64,000 nucleotides of DNA from Prescottella defluvii (lineage in GTDB: Bacteria; Actinomycetota; Actinomycetes; Mycobacteriales; Mycobacteriaceae), in assembly GCF_000738775.1 (NCBI RefSeq), contig NZ_JPOC01000003.1:1-64000 (forward strand). The letters run 5' to 3'. The number at the start of each line of letters is the position of its first letter. Position 1 is the first letter of the stretch. The position numbers and the translations under genes are program-made. The notes below the pieces were generated by a model. That model searched no databases and was not told the DNA's origin. It saw nothing but the letters and a program-made list of their open reading frames with translations. Of the stretch, positions 51,504 to 60,103 are shown in pieces.

Positions 51504-52262
51504 ATGACGGTCATCGACGACGACCTGGACGTCTCGGCTTCGAGCGTGCCGCCGACCATGGCCGAGCGGATCACCCTGATCCTCGACCAGTTCGACGGCG
51601 CCGGCACCAGGCTGACCGCGGAGGACCTGGTCCAGCTGACCCACATCCCGCGGTCGACGACGCACCGGATCCTCGACCAGCTCACCCAGCTGAACTGGCT
51701 TCGCCACAACGGGTTCGGATACCGCCTCGGGTGGCGGGCGATCGCCCTCGGGCGCAGCACCGAACGCGACGAACTTCGCGCCGTCGCCGCACCGCACCTG
51801 CATCAACTGCATCTGCGGACGAAACTGATCACGCACCTGTCAGTGCTGGACGGGCGCGACATCGTGTGGCTGGACAAGGTCGGTGGGCGTTGCGCGGACT
51901 CCATCGCCACCCGGGTCGGCGGCCGCAGCCGCGCGGATCGCACCATCGAGGGACGCTCGATGCTCGCCCTGCTACCCCCGGAGCACGTCGACGCGCTCTA
52001 TCGGGACATTCTGGCGCCGGCGGCACTGCCGACCCTGCATCGTCATCTGGCAGTCATCCGGACACGCAGCGCCCGCGCCTGGGACACCGATCCGTCGGGA
52101 GTGCTGTCCGTTGCTGCGGCAATACGTTCCGGGGAAACCGATGCGGTCCAACTGGGTTGCGTCTCGCTGCGCGGCCGTGTCTCCACCGACCAGTTGCAAC
52201 GGGTCCTGCCACTGCTCGCGGGAGCGACGCGGATGATCTCGACACGACTCGCCGAGGGCTGA
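51504..52262 (+). CDS. IclR family regulator
   Basis: A 252-residue IclR protein: winged HTH at residues ~18-75 (AEDLVQLTHIPRSTTHRILD) and an effector domain with RVGGRSRADRTIEGRSMLALL and VLSVAAAI. GGAGGGCAC precedes the ATG at 51504. It is divergent from the KstR-like gene. It is paralogous to the IclR at 34569-35339, which likewise accompanies steroid-oxygenase genes. The C-terminal part is slightly shorter than usual. Confidence 0.86.
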   Translation: MTVIDDDLDVSASSVPPTMAERITLILDQFDGAGTRLTAEDLVQLTHIPRSTTHRILDQLTQLNWLRHNGFGYRLGWRAIALGRSTERDELRAVAAPHLHQLHLRTKLITHLSVLDGRDIVWLDKVGGRCADSIATRVGGRSRADRTIEGRSMLALLPPEHVDALYRDILAPAALPTLHRHLAVIRTRSARAWDTDPSGVLSVAAAIRSGETDAVQLGCVSLRGRVSTDQLQRVLPLLAGATRMISTRLAEG

Positions 52263-52297
52263 GAGAAGACCGAGAAGAGGACTCGGAGAGAGAGAAG

Positions 52298-52374
52298 TGG
52301 TGGCCAGAGCCGGGATCGAACCGGCGACCTTCCGCTTTTCAGGCGGACGCTCGTACCAACTGAGCTACCTGGCC
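52298..52374 (-). tRNA. tRNA-Phe (GAA), copy 2 in transcription order
   Basis: Full cloverleaf on the minus strand: acceptor GGCCAGG, D-arm GCTCAGTTGGTACGAGC, anticodon loop CTGAAAA (GAA) and T-arm GCCGGTTCGATCCCGGC. The CCA end is encoded. Confidence 0.96.
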
Positions 52375-52428
52375 GGAAGGCACCCGAACGAATGCCTATC
52401 GCATCGAGTCGATTCCGACTCGAATGAG

Positions 52429-52502
52429 CGACCCTGACGGGACTCGAACCCGCGACCTCCGCCGTGACAGGGCGGCGCGCTAACCAACTGCGCCACAGGG
52501 CC
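52429..52502 (-). tRNA. tRNA-Asp (GTC), copy 2 in transcription order
   Basis: Cloverleaf on the minus strand with acceptor GGCCCTG, anticodon loop CTGTCAC (GTC) and T-arm GCGGGTTCGAGTCCCGT. CCA is not encoded; discriminator G. Confidence 0.96.
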
Positions 52503-52623
52503 TTGCTGTTACTACTGGTGGAACTGTACTGCTTCCACAGGGAGCCGGTGCACGCAAGAGTCTTGCATGCGAAGACTCCGCGATCGAGTTGTCATCCTCG
52601 TTGCGGAGTCTGTCGACTTCCTA

Positions 52624-52700
52624 TGGTGGCCAGAGCCGGGATCGAACCGGCGACCTTCCGCTTTTCAGGCGGACGCTCGTACCAACTGAGCTACCTGGCC
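52624..52700 (-). tRNA. tRNA-Phe (GAA), copy 1
   Basis: Identical in sequence to the tRNA-Phe at 52298-52374, including the encoded CCA. Part of a duplicated Asp-Phe unit. Confidence 0.96.
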
Positions 52701-52755
52701 GGACGGCACCCGAACCGAATGCCTATCTCGCCCCACCGTTTCCGGTGAGACAAAG

Positions 52756-52829
52756 CGACCCTGACGGGACTCGAACCCGCGACCTCCGCCGTGACAGGGC
52801 GGCGCGCTAACCAACTGCGCCACAGGGCC
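52756..52829 (-). tRNA. tRNA-Asp (GTC), copy 1
   Basis: Identical in sequence to the tRNA-Asp at 52429-52502, anticodon loop CTGTCAC. It lies between tRNA-Glu and tRNA-Phe copy 1. Confidence 0.96.
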
Positions 52830-52888
52830 TTGCTGTTACTGCTATTCAACTGTACTGCCTGCTACTGCCTGCTTCGACAAGCGAAGCG

Positions 52889-52961
52889 TACCCCCTACGG
52901 GATTCGAACCCGCGCTACCGCCTTGAAAGGGCGGCGTCCTAGGCCGCTAGACGAAGGGGGC
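52889..52961 (-). tRNA. tRNA-Glu (TTC)
   Basis: Minus-strand cloverleaf: acceptor GCCCCCT, anticodon loop CTTTCAA (TTC), T-arm GCGGGTTCGAATCCCGT; CCA not encoded. It is the promoter-proximal gene of the Glu-Asp-Phe-Asp-Phe cluster. Confidence 0.96.
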
Positions 52962-53087
52962 TCGTCGGATTTCTCCGGCCAGTACCCTCAACGGCGTTCC
53001 GTTGGGAGCTTGCATAGCTTAGGTCACCGATTTCGCAAACCACAAATCGCCTGTTCAGGCCCCACAAAGGCGGAATCAGTGCCCGAA

Positions 53088-53744
53088 TCAGTCCGGTGCC
53101 GCGACAACCGTCGCCGCCGGCCATCCCTCACGACGCCACTTCTCCAGCCACGCATCCGACGCCATCCCGGCGAGAACCACCTCGAGCGTCTCCTCGAACC
53201 TCGCCCGCAGGTCGACCTCCTGTGCCGTCAGATCGGACATGTACCGCTGCCCGGCCAGGCCGGCCGCGAGGACACGCGTGAACTTCTCCAGATCGGCGCC
53301 CTCCCGCACCAACCCGTCCCGGCTCGCCCTCTGCACCAGATCGCGTGCGGAACCGCCCCACACGCTCGCCCCGCCGTTCTGCACGTCCGAGTAGAACTCC
53401 GGCTCGATGATCAACCGGAACTCCGCCTGCACGATCGCGTCGGACAGGAACATCTGCGCAACGTCGTCGATGAGGCCGTGCAGGATCTCGAACGGATCCA
53501 GATCCGTCCGGCTCATCCACCGGTCCGTCGTCTCCTTGAATTTCTCGAGGGCGGCACCCAGCACCGCGCGCCCGAGTTCCTCCTTCGATTCGAAGTGGAA
53601 GTACATCGCGCCCTTGGTCGCGTGTGATCCCTCGAGGATCGCATTCACCGATGCTGCCGCGTATCCGCGCTTGCTGAACTCGACTGCGGCCGCTTCCACG
53701 ATCGCAGCGCGAGTCCGCCGCGCACGTTCCTGTTGACGTGCCAT
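53088..53744 (-). CDS. TetR family regulator, gamma-butyrolactone-receptor-like
   Basis: A 218-residue TetR protein. The N-terminus (RTRAAIVEAAAVEFSKRGYA, then GSHATKGAMYFHFESKEELG) has the pattern of ArpA/ScbR-type gamma-butyrolactone receptors. The C-terminal domain is of matching length. ScbR-like proteins respond to signalling butyrolactones or related ligands; no A-factor synthase (AfsA-like) gene is in this window. It is divergent from the corA terminator region and upstream of the tRNA cluster. Confidence 0.8.
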   Translation of the reverse strand: MARQQERARRTRAAIVEAAAVEFSKRGYAAASVNAILEGSHATKGAMYFHFESKEELGRAVLGAALEKFKETTDRWMSRTDLDPFEILHGLIDDVAQMFLSDAIVQAEFRLIIEPEFYSDVQNGGASVWGGSARDLVQRASRDGLVREGADLEKFTRVLAAGLAGQRYMSDLTAQEVDLRARFEETLEVVLAGMASDAWLEKWRREGWPAATVVAAPD

Positions 53745-53908
53745 TGCGCTACTCGCCTCCGAAAGCCGTAACGCCGGCCGAGTGCCCGACCGGCTGCCTC
53801 CCGCCCGAAAACCAGACTAGTCCCCTTGTGCCGGGGTCCGAAACAACGATCCGCTGACCTCGGACTTCGACGGCAAAGGTCAAAAACACACCGAGTGGTA
53901 TAATTTTC

Positions 53909-53948
53909 GCGGCTCGGGTGCGCTGCAGGGGGTGTACACCCGAGCCGC
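53909..53948 (-). terminator. Hairpin downstream of corA
   Basis: GCGGCTCGGGTG (53909-53920) pairs perfectly with CACCCGAGCCGC (53937-53948) over a 16-base loop, 46 bases past the corA stop. The rest of the 250-base gap (53745-53994) holds an AT-rich TATAATTTT stretch, probably the tetR promoter. Confidence 0.7.
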
Positions 53949-53994
53949 ACGTCCCTCCGGATCCGCCTCTCGGATCGGCTCGACAGCCCGGCGC

Positions 53995-55047
53995 CTACAA
54001 CCACCCGCGTCGCCGGAAACTCACCCACAGCCCGGACGCCAGACCGACCAGCAACACGGCGCTGAGCCAGAAGCCGAGCGGATCCGAATAGCCGGGAAAC
54101 GGGATGTTCTGCCCGAAATACCCCGTCACTCCGGTCGGTATCGCGATGATCGCCGCCCACGCGGTCAGCTTCTTCATGATCTCGTTGAGCGAATTGCCCT
54201 GCATCGCCAGGCTGGTCGCGAGGATCGACTCGATCGTGTCGCGGAGGCTGTCGATCCGCTCCGTCGCGCGCAACGCATGGTCGTACACGTCCTGGTAGTA
54301 CGGCACGATCTCGGCGGAAGCCGCGTGCGCCCCCGGCCGCAGCAAGGCGCTCAGCGCCTCGTTCATCGGCAGAACGACCCGCGAGAGCTTCACGACGTCC
54401 TTGCGCAACGCGAAACTCTGCAACTGGATGCCCCGGGTCGGGCCGGACCCTTCCAACAATTCGTCCTCGAGGGCCTGGATCCGCTCGTCGAGGTCGTCCA
54501 GGACCTCGAAGTAGCCGTCGACCAACTGGTCGAGCAGCGAGTGCAGCAGGAACCCGACACCGCGTTCGCTGAGCGCCCCGATGTCGTCCCACTCCGCGAG
54601 CAGTGGCTCCAACGGGAACCCGTCGTCGGAGCGAATGGTGATCAACGCCCGTTGGAGAATGAACGCGGCCACCCGCGTCGAAGCGGGCGATCCGTCGCGG
54701 CCGTCGATGCGCACCGCCCGCGCGTGCAGAAGACTGTGATCGCGGTACCGCACCAACCGAGGACGCTGACTGCCCTCGGCCGCATTCTCGATCGCGAGGG
54801 GATGCAACTCGACCTCGCCGTCCACCATCGGCGCCAGCGCGAGCAGATCGGCCAGCGTCGGCGCCAGCAGATCCACCCAGATCACCGCGTCCGGGTCCGC
54901 CCGGTGCCCGGCCAACTCCGCCAACGGCACGTCCGACGCAACCAGCGCCCCGCCCCGGTACAGCCGGTTGCGATGAACGCAACTCACCTGGACTGTGCCG
55001 TCCGACCCTGTCGAATGATCCGATCCCTGCCGCGTCGTTTCGCCCAC
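53995..55047 (-). CDS. corA: CorA-family divalent cation transporter with GQN signature
   Basis: A 350-residue CorA/MIT protein: N-terminal cytoplasmic domain, long stalk helix and two C-terminal transmembrane helices (about residues 290-308 and 322-341). The selectivity signature at the end of TM1 reads YFGQN (GQN at 312-314) rather than the classic GMN, followed by IPFPG. The cytoplasmic tail ends in Arg-rich FRRRGWL. Transport of Mg2+, Co2+ or another divalent ion is expected; the GMN change may affect specificity. The start is GTG at 55047 with only a weak GAGG. Confidence 0.88.
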   Translation of the reverse strand: MGETTRQGSDHSTGSDGTVQVSCVHRNRLYRGGALVASDVPLAELAGHRADPDAVIWVDLLAPTLADLLALAPMVDGEVELHPLAIENAAEGSQRPRLVRYRDHSLLHARAVRIDGRDGSPASTRVAAFILQRALITIRSDDGFPLEPLLAEWDDIGALSERGVGFLLHSLLDQLVDGYFEVLDDLDERIQALEDELLEGSGPTRGIQLQSFALRKDVVKLSRVVLPMNEALSALLRPGAHAASAEIVPYYQDVYDHALRATERIDSLRDTIESILATSLAMQGNSLNEIMKKLTAWAAIIAIPTGVTGYFGQNIPFPGYSDPLGFWLSAVLLVGLASGLWVSFRRRGWL

Positions 55048-55166
55048 GCCTCGATCATCACCCAGATGCGCCGGCCCGACATGCGATCAACCCCGCCGTG
55101 TCGGCACGCTCGTGGCAGGTTCGGGAAAAGAAGAAACCCCCACCCGGCTAGCTGCCTGGTGAGGGT

Positions 55167-55242
55167 TGGTGCCCCCAGTAGGGCTCGAACCTACGACCTG
55201 CGGATTAAAAGTCCGTAGCTCTACCAACTGAGCTATAGGGGC
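55167..55242 (-). tRNA. tRNA-Lys (TTT)
   Basis: Minus-strand cloverleaf: acceptor GCCCCTA, D-arm GCTCAGTTGGTAGAGC, anticodon loop CTTTTAA (TTT), T-arm GTAGGTTCGAGCCCTAC, encoded CCA. Confidence 0.96.
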
Positions 55243-55642
55243 GTGCGGGCAGCAGTCTAGTGGGATCGCTCGGCTCGTGGGAACTTCGCCCCCGGTATTC
55301 GCGATCGCGACGAGGATCGGTGCCGCGCCGGACTATCCGGCCGTCGGTGTACCGGTGCGAAAGTGTGCCGCACCGGTGCACCGACGACTCCCTCCCCCGA
55401 GGGTTCGACGAAGGTCCCTTCGGGAAGAAATGGCGAACGCCCCGTCTCCAGACTGACGGGGCGTCCAGCAGAACCGTCGACAGCACCCGAAGCCGACGGT
55501 CGGCCTCTGCGCGAAGAGGCACCCACAGATCACCACACCGCACGGTGCTCCGGAAGGGCCGGAGCGGATGTCGGGAGCAAGGACCCCCGAAGACGGGACG
55601 AAGGACCCACGTGCCCGGACGATTTCGGCTGACGATCTCAGC
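55243..55642. other. Gene-free interval between tRNA-Lys and the MBL-fold gene
   Basis: 400 bases without a convincing gene; open frames here are Arg/Ser-rich and lack ribosome sites. ACGCCCCGTC-TCCAGACT-GACGGGGCGT (55437-55464) is a perfect 10-bp hairpin ~180 bases past the MBL-fold stop on the minus strand, probably its terminator or a processing hairpin. The part nearest 55250 should hold the tRNA-Lys promoter. Confidence 0.5.
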
Positions 55643-56389
55643 TCAGGTCCGTCGGCGAGCCAATTCGGCGTTCAAACGCTCGTCGTACGCGCCCGCGAGT
55701 TCGCGCAGCGCCGCAGGACAGTCACCGCGGTAGGCCGGGCCGTGCATCAGTCCCAGCACCGACGGTTCGAGGTCGGCCAGTTCGCAGAGGGTGGACCCGA
55801 GCGCCGGTGTCAGCGCCGTCGCGTGCCCGAGGTCCTCGGCCGCCAACGCCGGTTCGACGATGTCGTGCTCGGTCTGGTCGGGCAGTCGCCCGAACGCGGT
55901 GAAGAAGTCACCGCACAGCAACGTCGACGTCGTCTCCTCGAACATCAGGCCGGCGTCCCAGCCGTGCGGAACGTGCGGGGTCTCGATACGTCGTATCCGA
56001 CGGCCACCGATGTCGATGACCTCGCCGTCCTGCAACGGTCGGGGCGGGCGATCGGCCAGGTAGCCGATCTGCACGAAACATCCCATCGCCCCGTGCGCCA
56101 CCACGGCGTCGGGAGCGGCGGCGAGCCACCGGTTCATCGAGCCGCTCTCGTCCGCCTCCACATGCCCGAACGTGATCCAGCGCAGCGAGTCGACGGGCAG
56201 CAACCGGGCGACCGCACCCGCGACCGACGGGAACAGCACCGGCAGACCGGTGTGGAAGAGCAGCGGCTCCTGCCCGCGGATCAGGAACTGGTTCATCACC
56301 AGATCCGCCTCGTCGACGAACGTCGAGAGGCGGAAGACGTCGGCCGCGATCTCGGTGATCCCGGTGGGTTCGGTGACTCCGGTCGGCAT
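55643..56389 (-). CDS. MBL-fold protein, flavodiiron/ODP-like domain
   Basis: A 248-residue metallo-beta-lactamase-fold protein resembling the di-iron oxygen-binding domain of flavodiiron proteins. The metal motif is GHVEADESG (HxExD) in place of HxHxDH. Further ligands are likely His in AHGAMG, Asp in LLCGDFF and His in LGLMHGPAYRG. No flavodoxin domain is fused. GAGAGG precedes the ATG at 56389. Oxygen or NO reduction is the family role; a stand-alone domain may instead act as a sensor or need a partner. Confidence 0.82.
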   Translation of the reverse strand: MPTGVTEPTGITEIAADVFRLSTFVDEADLVMNQFLIRGQEPLLFHTGLPVLFPSVAGAVARLLPVDSLRWITFGHVEADESGSMNRWLAAAPDAVVAHGAMGCFVQIGYLADRPPRPLQDGEVIDIGGRRIRRIETPHVPHGWDAGLMFEETTSTLLCGDFFTAFGRLPDQTEHDIVEPALAAEDLGHATALTPALGSTLCELADLEPSVLGLMHGPAYRGDCPAALRELAGAYDERLNAELARRRT

Positions 56390-56461
56390 GGGTTCCACCT
56401 CTCGAACGCGGCCCCCGGCCCAGACTGCGCCGCGCACGGACTCGGCGCAAGGCACCGCCGA

Positions 56462-57043
56462 TCACATCTCGGGGCCCGGCGCCTCCCCCGACGACTCCGG
56501 CTCCCGCTGATGAAGATCGGCACGCAGTTCCGTCAGTTCCCGGCCGCGCCTGCGGTACCGGACATCGAGAAACACGACGGCCGCGAACACGAGGACCCCG
56601 ATGATCGCTCCCCACAGTGACGCCCCCCGGAAACCGGGCGCGTCGACGTCCATCGTGCGCTCCCCCGCGTGCGCGGCACTGTTGCCGCCCAGCACCACCG
56701 TCAACGTCAGCAGGTTCGGGATCGCGACCACGATGCCGAGCACCAGGAAGGCGATCACCCACACCTTCGCGTGCGTGCGGCGGCGCGAACGCCACGCGAG
56801 ATAGAACAGCAGCAACGGAACCGCCGTGCACAGCGACCCGTACAGCAGGCCCCACGCGATGCCCTGCGAGAAACTGCCCGACGCCAGCGCGCCGACGCGC
56901 TGCGCCCACCAGCGCGGAAGGAATGCGGCCAGGACGAAGTACGCGATGACCAGCGCAGCGAGGATCACGCCCGCCCAGATCGCCTTCTTCGTCCACGGCG
57001 GCATCCCTGCCCTGGGCTGTGTGGTGGTGGCGGTGTCGCTCAC
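56462..57043 (-). CDS. Four-helix integral membrane protein of unknown function
   Basis: A 193-residue protein with predicted helices near residues 20-42, 56-80, 91-112 and 140-160, a hydrophilic N-terminus and a charged C-terminal tail (RYRRRGRELTELRADLHQ). GGGAGG lies 7 bases before the GTG at 57043. It is 72 bases upstream of the MBL-fold gene on the same strand. It is unlike known transporters. Function unknown. Confidence 0.65.
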   Translation of the reverse strand: MSDTATTTQPRAGMPPWTKKAIWAGVILAALVIAYFVLAAFLPRWWAQRVGALASGSFSQGIAWGLLYGSLCTAVPLLLFYLAWRSRRRTHAKVWVIAFLVLGIVVAIPNLLTLTVVLGGNSAAHAGERTMDVDAPGFRGASLWGAIIGVLVFAAVVFLDVRYRRRGRELTELRADLHQREPESSGEAPGPEM

Positions 57044-57207
57044 GTCCGTCCTCCCGTCGTCGGCGCCCCGGTACGCATCCGGAAGGGGCGGTGCCCGCCC
57101 CGTTCGTTCGCGACCATGGCGCGATTGTGTGCCTCTCACCCGCACGGCCGCAAGACTTTCGACGCGACGATGCGGTCCGTCGATGGTTCGATGGCACGGT
57201 GACCGCC

Positions 57208-57768
57208 ATGCCGCCGCCCTCGAACACCCGCACTCGCGGCATCACCGCGGTGATCGAGGGGTTCTTCGCCCTCATGTGGTTCGGCTGGGGGTCCGCCGAG
57301 GCGCCCGACCAACTCCGCGCGGTACTCGTGGCCGGCCAGATCGTGGCCGTGCTCGTCGTGATCGCGGGCATCGTGACCGCGATCCGCAGCACCGGGGAGG
57401 ACACGCCGATGTCCGATCCACAGGTGCGACGGCGCTACAACGTGGTCGTGGGCGCCGAATTCGGGATTCTCCTCGCCGGCGCGATCGTGCTCGGCGCCCT
57501 CGGGCTCGGCGCCTGGACCACGGTTTGGGTCTGCGCCGGTGTGGGCATCCACTTCTTCCCACTGGCCCGGTTGTTCGGCGACCTGTGGCTGGTCCCGCTG
57601 GGCATCGCGATCACCGCCGTCGCCGTGGTGGCCCTCGTCGTCGGACTGGTCACCGACATCGCACCGAGCACCGTCACCGGGCCCGGCGCCGGACTGTTGC
57701 TACTCGCCGCCGCCGTCGCGGTGCTCGCGACGTCCCCGGCCGACACGCGACTGCCGGAACATTCCTGA
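57208..57768 (+). CDS. Polytopic membrane protein of unknown function
   Basis: A 186-residue protein with about six hydrophobic segments spread over the whole length (for example VLVAGQIVAVLVVIAGIVTA and LVPLGIAITAVAVVALVVGL). No ribosome site is clear for the ATG at 57208 or the in-frame GTG at 57199, so a leaderless mRNA is possible. It is divergent from the four-helix protein, and its 3' end overlaps the convergent MFS gene by 69 bases. It resembles small actinobacterial membrane proteins with no assigned role. Confidence 0.65.
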   Translation: MPPPSNTRTRGITAVIEGFFALMWFGWGSAEAPDQLRAVLVAGQIVAVLVVIAGIVTAIRSTGEDTPMSDPQVRRRYNVVVGAEFGILLAGAIVLGALGLGAWTTVWVCAGVGIHFFPLARLFGDLWLVPLGIAITAVAVVALVVGLVTDIAPSTVTGPGAGLLLLAAAVAVLATSPADTRLPEHS

Positions 57769-58974
57769 GGCTCCCGCCACCGCGATCAGCAGCAGCACAC
57801 CGACGAACCCGACCGTGGCCGCCCAGCCGCCCCACGCGTAGGCGACGCCCGCCGCGGCGCCCGCGACACTCGACCCCAGGTAGTACGAGAACAGATACAT
57901 CGACGACGCCTCCGCGCGATGCTCGGTGGCGAGCAGCCCCACCCACCCGCTGGCCACCGAATGCGCGGCGAAGAATCCGCCGGTGAACAGCAGCATGCCG
58001 GCGAGCACCAGCGGCAGCAGCGTCGTCAACGTGATCGCGAGTCCCGCCACCATCACGGCAACCGCGCCGAGCAGGACCGTCGCGCGCCCGAATCGGTCGG
58101 CGGCCGTGCCCGCCGCAGCCGAGGTGTACGTGCCCGCGAGATACAGCAGGAACACCAGACCCACGAGCGCCTCGGGCAGCGAGAACGGCGGCGCGAGCAG
58201 CCGGAAGCCGAGGAAGTTGTAGACGGACACGAAGCCGCCCATCAACACGAAACCCAAGGCGAACAACGTGGCGAGCGCCGGATCACGAAGGTGCCCAGCC
58301 AGATTCGAGAGCACGATCCTCGGATGCACCCGTTGTGGCCGGAAGTTGCGGGACGGCGGCAGCGCTCGGGTCATGACCACGGCAAGCACCAACGCCAGCA
58401 CCGACGCCGCCTCCATCGCCCAGCGCCACGACGCGACGTCGAGCACCGCCGACGGGACCAGTCGGCCCACGAGGCCACCGATCGTGGTGCCCGCGATGTA
58501 GCGGCCCATCGCCGATCCGAGATCGCGGGAGCCGACTTCCTCGGCGAGATAGGCCATCGCGACCGCCGGAATCCCGGCCAGCGCCATCCCCTGCACGGCC
58601 CGCCCGACCAGCAGCACCTCGATGCTCGGGCTCAGCGGCACCAGCACGCCGAGCACGCTCGACACCGCCGCGGACGTCACCATCACCCGGGTCCGGCCGA
58701 AGCGCTCGGACAGCACGCTCGCCGGGATGATCGCGACCGCCACCATTCCCGTCGTCACCGACACCGCGAGCGCGGCCACGGCCGGGGCCACGCCGAAATC
58801 GTCGGTCAGCGCCGGCATCAGCGCCTGCGCCGAGTACATCGAGACGAACGTGGTGAGTCCGGCCGCGAACAGCGCGAGGGTGATCGCGCGGTACTCCCGC
58901 GATCCGCGGGCGGGACGAGCGTCGTGGGGGTGCGACGACCTCACGACCGGTCCACCCGCGAGCTTGTTCTTCAT
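57700..58974 (-). CDS. MFS transporter (YnfM-like)
   Basis: A 424-residue major facilitator with twelve helices. Motif A appears as SERFGRTRVMV between helices 2 and 3 and again as ADRFGRATVLL in the second half. GGAGGC precedes the ATG at 58974. It is divergent from a LysR gene 96 bases away, the usual arrangement for YnfM-type exporters and their regulators. Its substrate is unknown. The C-terminal codons overlap the opposite-strand membrane-protein gene. Confidence 0.87.
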   Translation of the reverse strand: MKNKLAGGPVVRSSHPHDARPARGSREYRAITLALFAAGLTTFVSMYSAQALMPALTDDFGVAPAVAALAVSVTTGMVAVAIIPASVLSERFGRTRVMVTSAAVSSVLGVLVPLSPSIEVLLVGRAVQGMALAGIPAVAMAYLAEEVGSRDLGSAMGRYIAGTTIGGLVGRLVPSAVLDVASWRWAMEAASVLALVLAVVMTRALPPSRNFRPQRVHPRIVLSNLAGHLRDPALATLFALGFVLMGGFVSVYNFLGFRLLAPPFSLPEALVGLVFLLYLAGTYTSAAAGTAADRFGRATVLLGAVAVMVAGLAITLTTLLPLVLAGMLLFTGGFFAAHSVASGWVGLLATEHRAEASSMYLFSYYLGSSVAGAAAGVAYAWGGWAATVGFVGVLLLIAVAGASGMFRQSRVGRGRREHRDGGGE

Positions 58975-59070
58975 CCGTCTGCCTCCGTCGACCATCATCG
59001 CGACGACTGACAAACAAAGGAAATGCATTCATCAACAGCTGTACATGCGTCCTGTGCATAAGGTGACGGG

Positions 59071-59988
59071 GTGGAACTGATCGAGAGCCTGCGCTGGTTC
59101 GTCGTCCTCGCCGAGACCGAACAGGTCACGGCCGCATCGGACATGCTGCGCATCTCCCAGCCGACGCTGTCGCGTCGGCTGGCCCGGCTCGAACGCGACG
59201 TGGGCGTCGCGCTGTTCGACCGTCACGGCCGCCGACTCGAGCTCAACGACAGCGGGCGAGTGCTCCTCGAACACGCCCGCCGCGCCCTCGCCGAACTGTC
59301 GACCGCACAGCGGGAGATCGCGTCACTGGGCAGCCCCGACGGCGGCACCGTGCGGCTGGGTTTCCTGCACTCGTTCGGAACCTGGCTGGTCCCGGAGGTT
59401 CTGCGGGCGTACCGCGACGCGCGCCCGCACGTCACGTTCTCCCTCTACCAGGACGCCGCGCAGGCCCTCGTCGACCGAGTCGTGGAGGGCCGCGACGACC
59501 TGGCATTCGTGTCTCCGCGGCCGCGGACCTCGCAGGTCCACTGGGCGGCCGTCACGCACCAACGGCTCGCCCTCGCGGTCCCGGCCGGTCACCCGCTGAG
59601 CAACCGGACCGTCGTCGACCTCGGCGCCGCGGCCGACGAACCGTTCATCGGGATGCACGAGGACTACGGGATGCGTCGGATCTTCGACGAACTGTGCGCC
59701 GAGGCCGGCATCGTTCCGAACGTGGTCTTCGAGTCGAGCGAGCTGGCCACCATCGGCGGCCTGGTGTCGGCGGCCCTCGGCGTCGCGGTGATGCCGTGGC
59801 AGGAGCCGCACGCCTGGCCGGAGGGCGTGACGCTGGTGCCCCTGCGCGGCGCCGGACGCGACATCGGCATGGTGTGGGCCGCCGGGCGGCCGCTGCCGAA
59901 CGCCGCGGAGCGGTTCCTCCGATTCACCGCAGATTCACGGCGGGGAGAAGCGTGGAAAACGGACTCCCCGAAGGTCACCGACGTGTAA
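59071..59988 (+). CDS. LysR family regulator divergent from the MFS gene
   Basis: A 305-residue LysR protein: HTH at residues ~4-62 (WFVVLAETEQVTAASDMLRI, then SQPTLSRRLARLE) and a substrate-binding domain with VRLGFLHSFGTWLVP. The start is GTG at 59071. Divergence from the MFS transporter with a 96-base gap suggests it activates that gene in response to the exported compound. Confidence 0.88.
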   Translation: MELIESLRWFVVLAETEQVTAASDMLRISQPTLSRRLARLERDVGVALFDRHGRRLELNDSGRVLLEHARRALAELSTAQREIASLGSPDGGTVRLGFLHSFGTWLVPEVLRAYRDARPHVTFSLYQDAAQALVDRVVEGRDDLAFVSPRPRTSQVHWAAVTHQRLALAVPAGHPLSNRTVVDLGAAADEPFIGMHEDYGMRRIFDELCAEAGIVPNVVFESSELATIGGLVSAALGVAVMPWQEPHAWPEGVTLVPLRGAGRDIGMVWAAGRPLPNAAERFLRFTADSRRGEAWKTDSPKVTDV

Positions 59989-60103
59989 CGTCCGACACAG
60001 TCGACACGGCGGACTCGGCAACAGCGAGACCGCAGGGGACGTGCCGCCCCGGGGGGACCACTCAGCAGCACCTGCTGCCACTCACGCATCCCCTTCACCA
60101 CTC

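Larger units (their letters stand above)
52298..52842 (-). repeat. Direct duplication of a tRNA-Asp/tRNA-Phe unit
   Basis: 52298-~52515 and 52624-~52842 are near-identical units containing both tRNA genes, the short spacer between them (GGCACCCGAA..GAATGCCTATC) and the CCTTGCTGTTACT sequence beyond tRNA-Asp. The unit repeats at a spacing of ~326 bases. About 110 bases of unrelated sequence separate the copies. Confidence 0.85.

Noticed and set aside
52298-52842. A repeat array resembling CRISPR
   Set aside because: The repeats are whole tRNA genes in two copies; there are no short regularly spaced repeats or cas genes.
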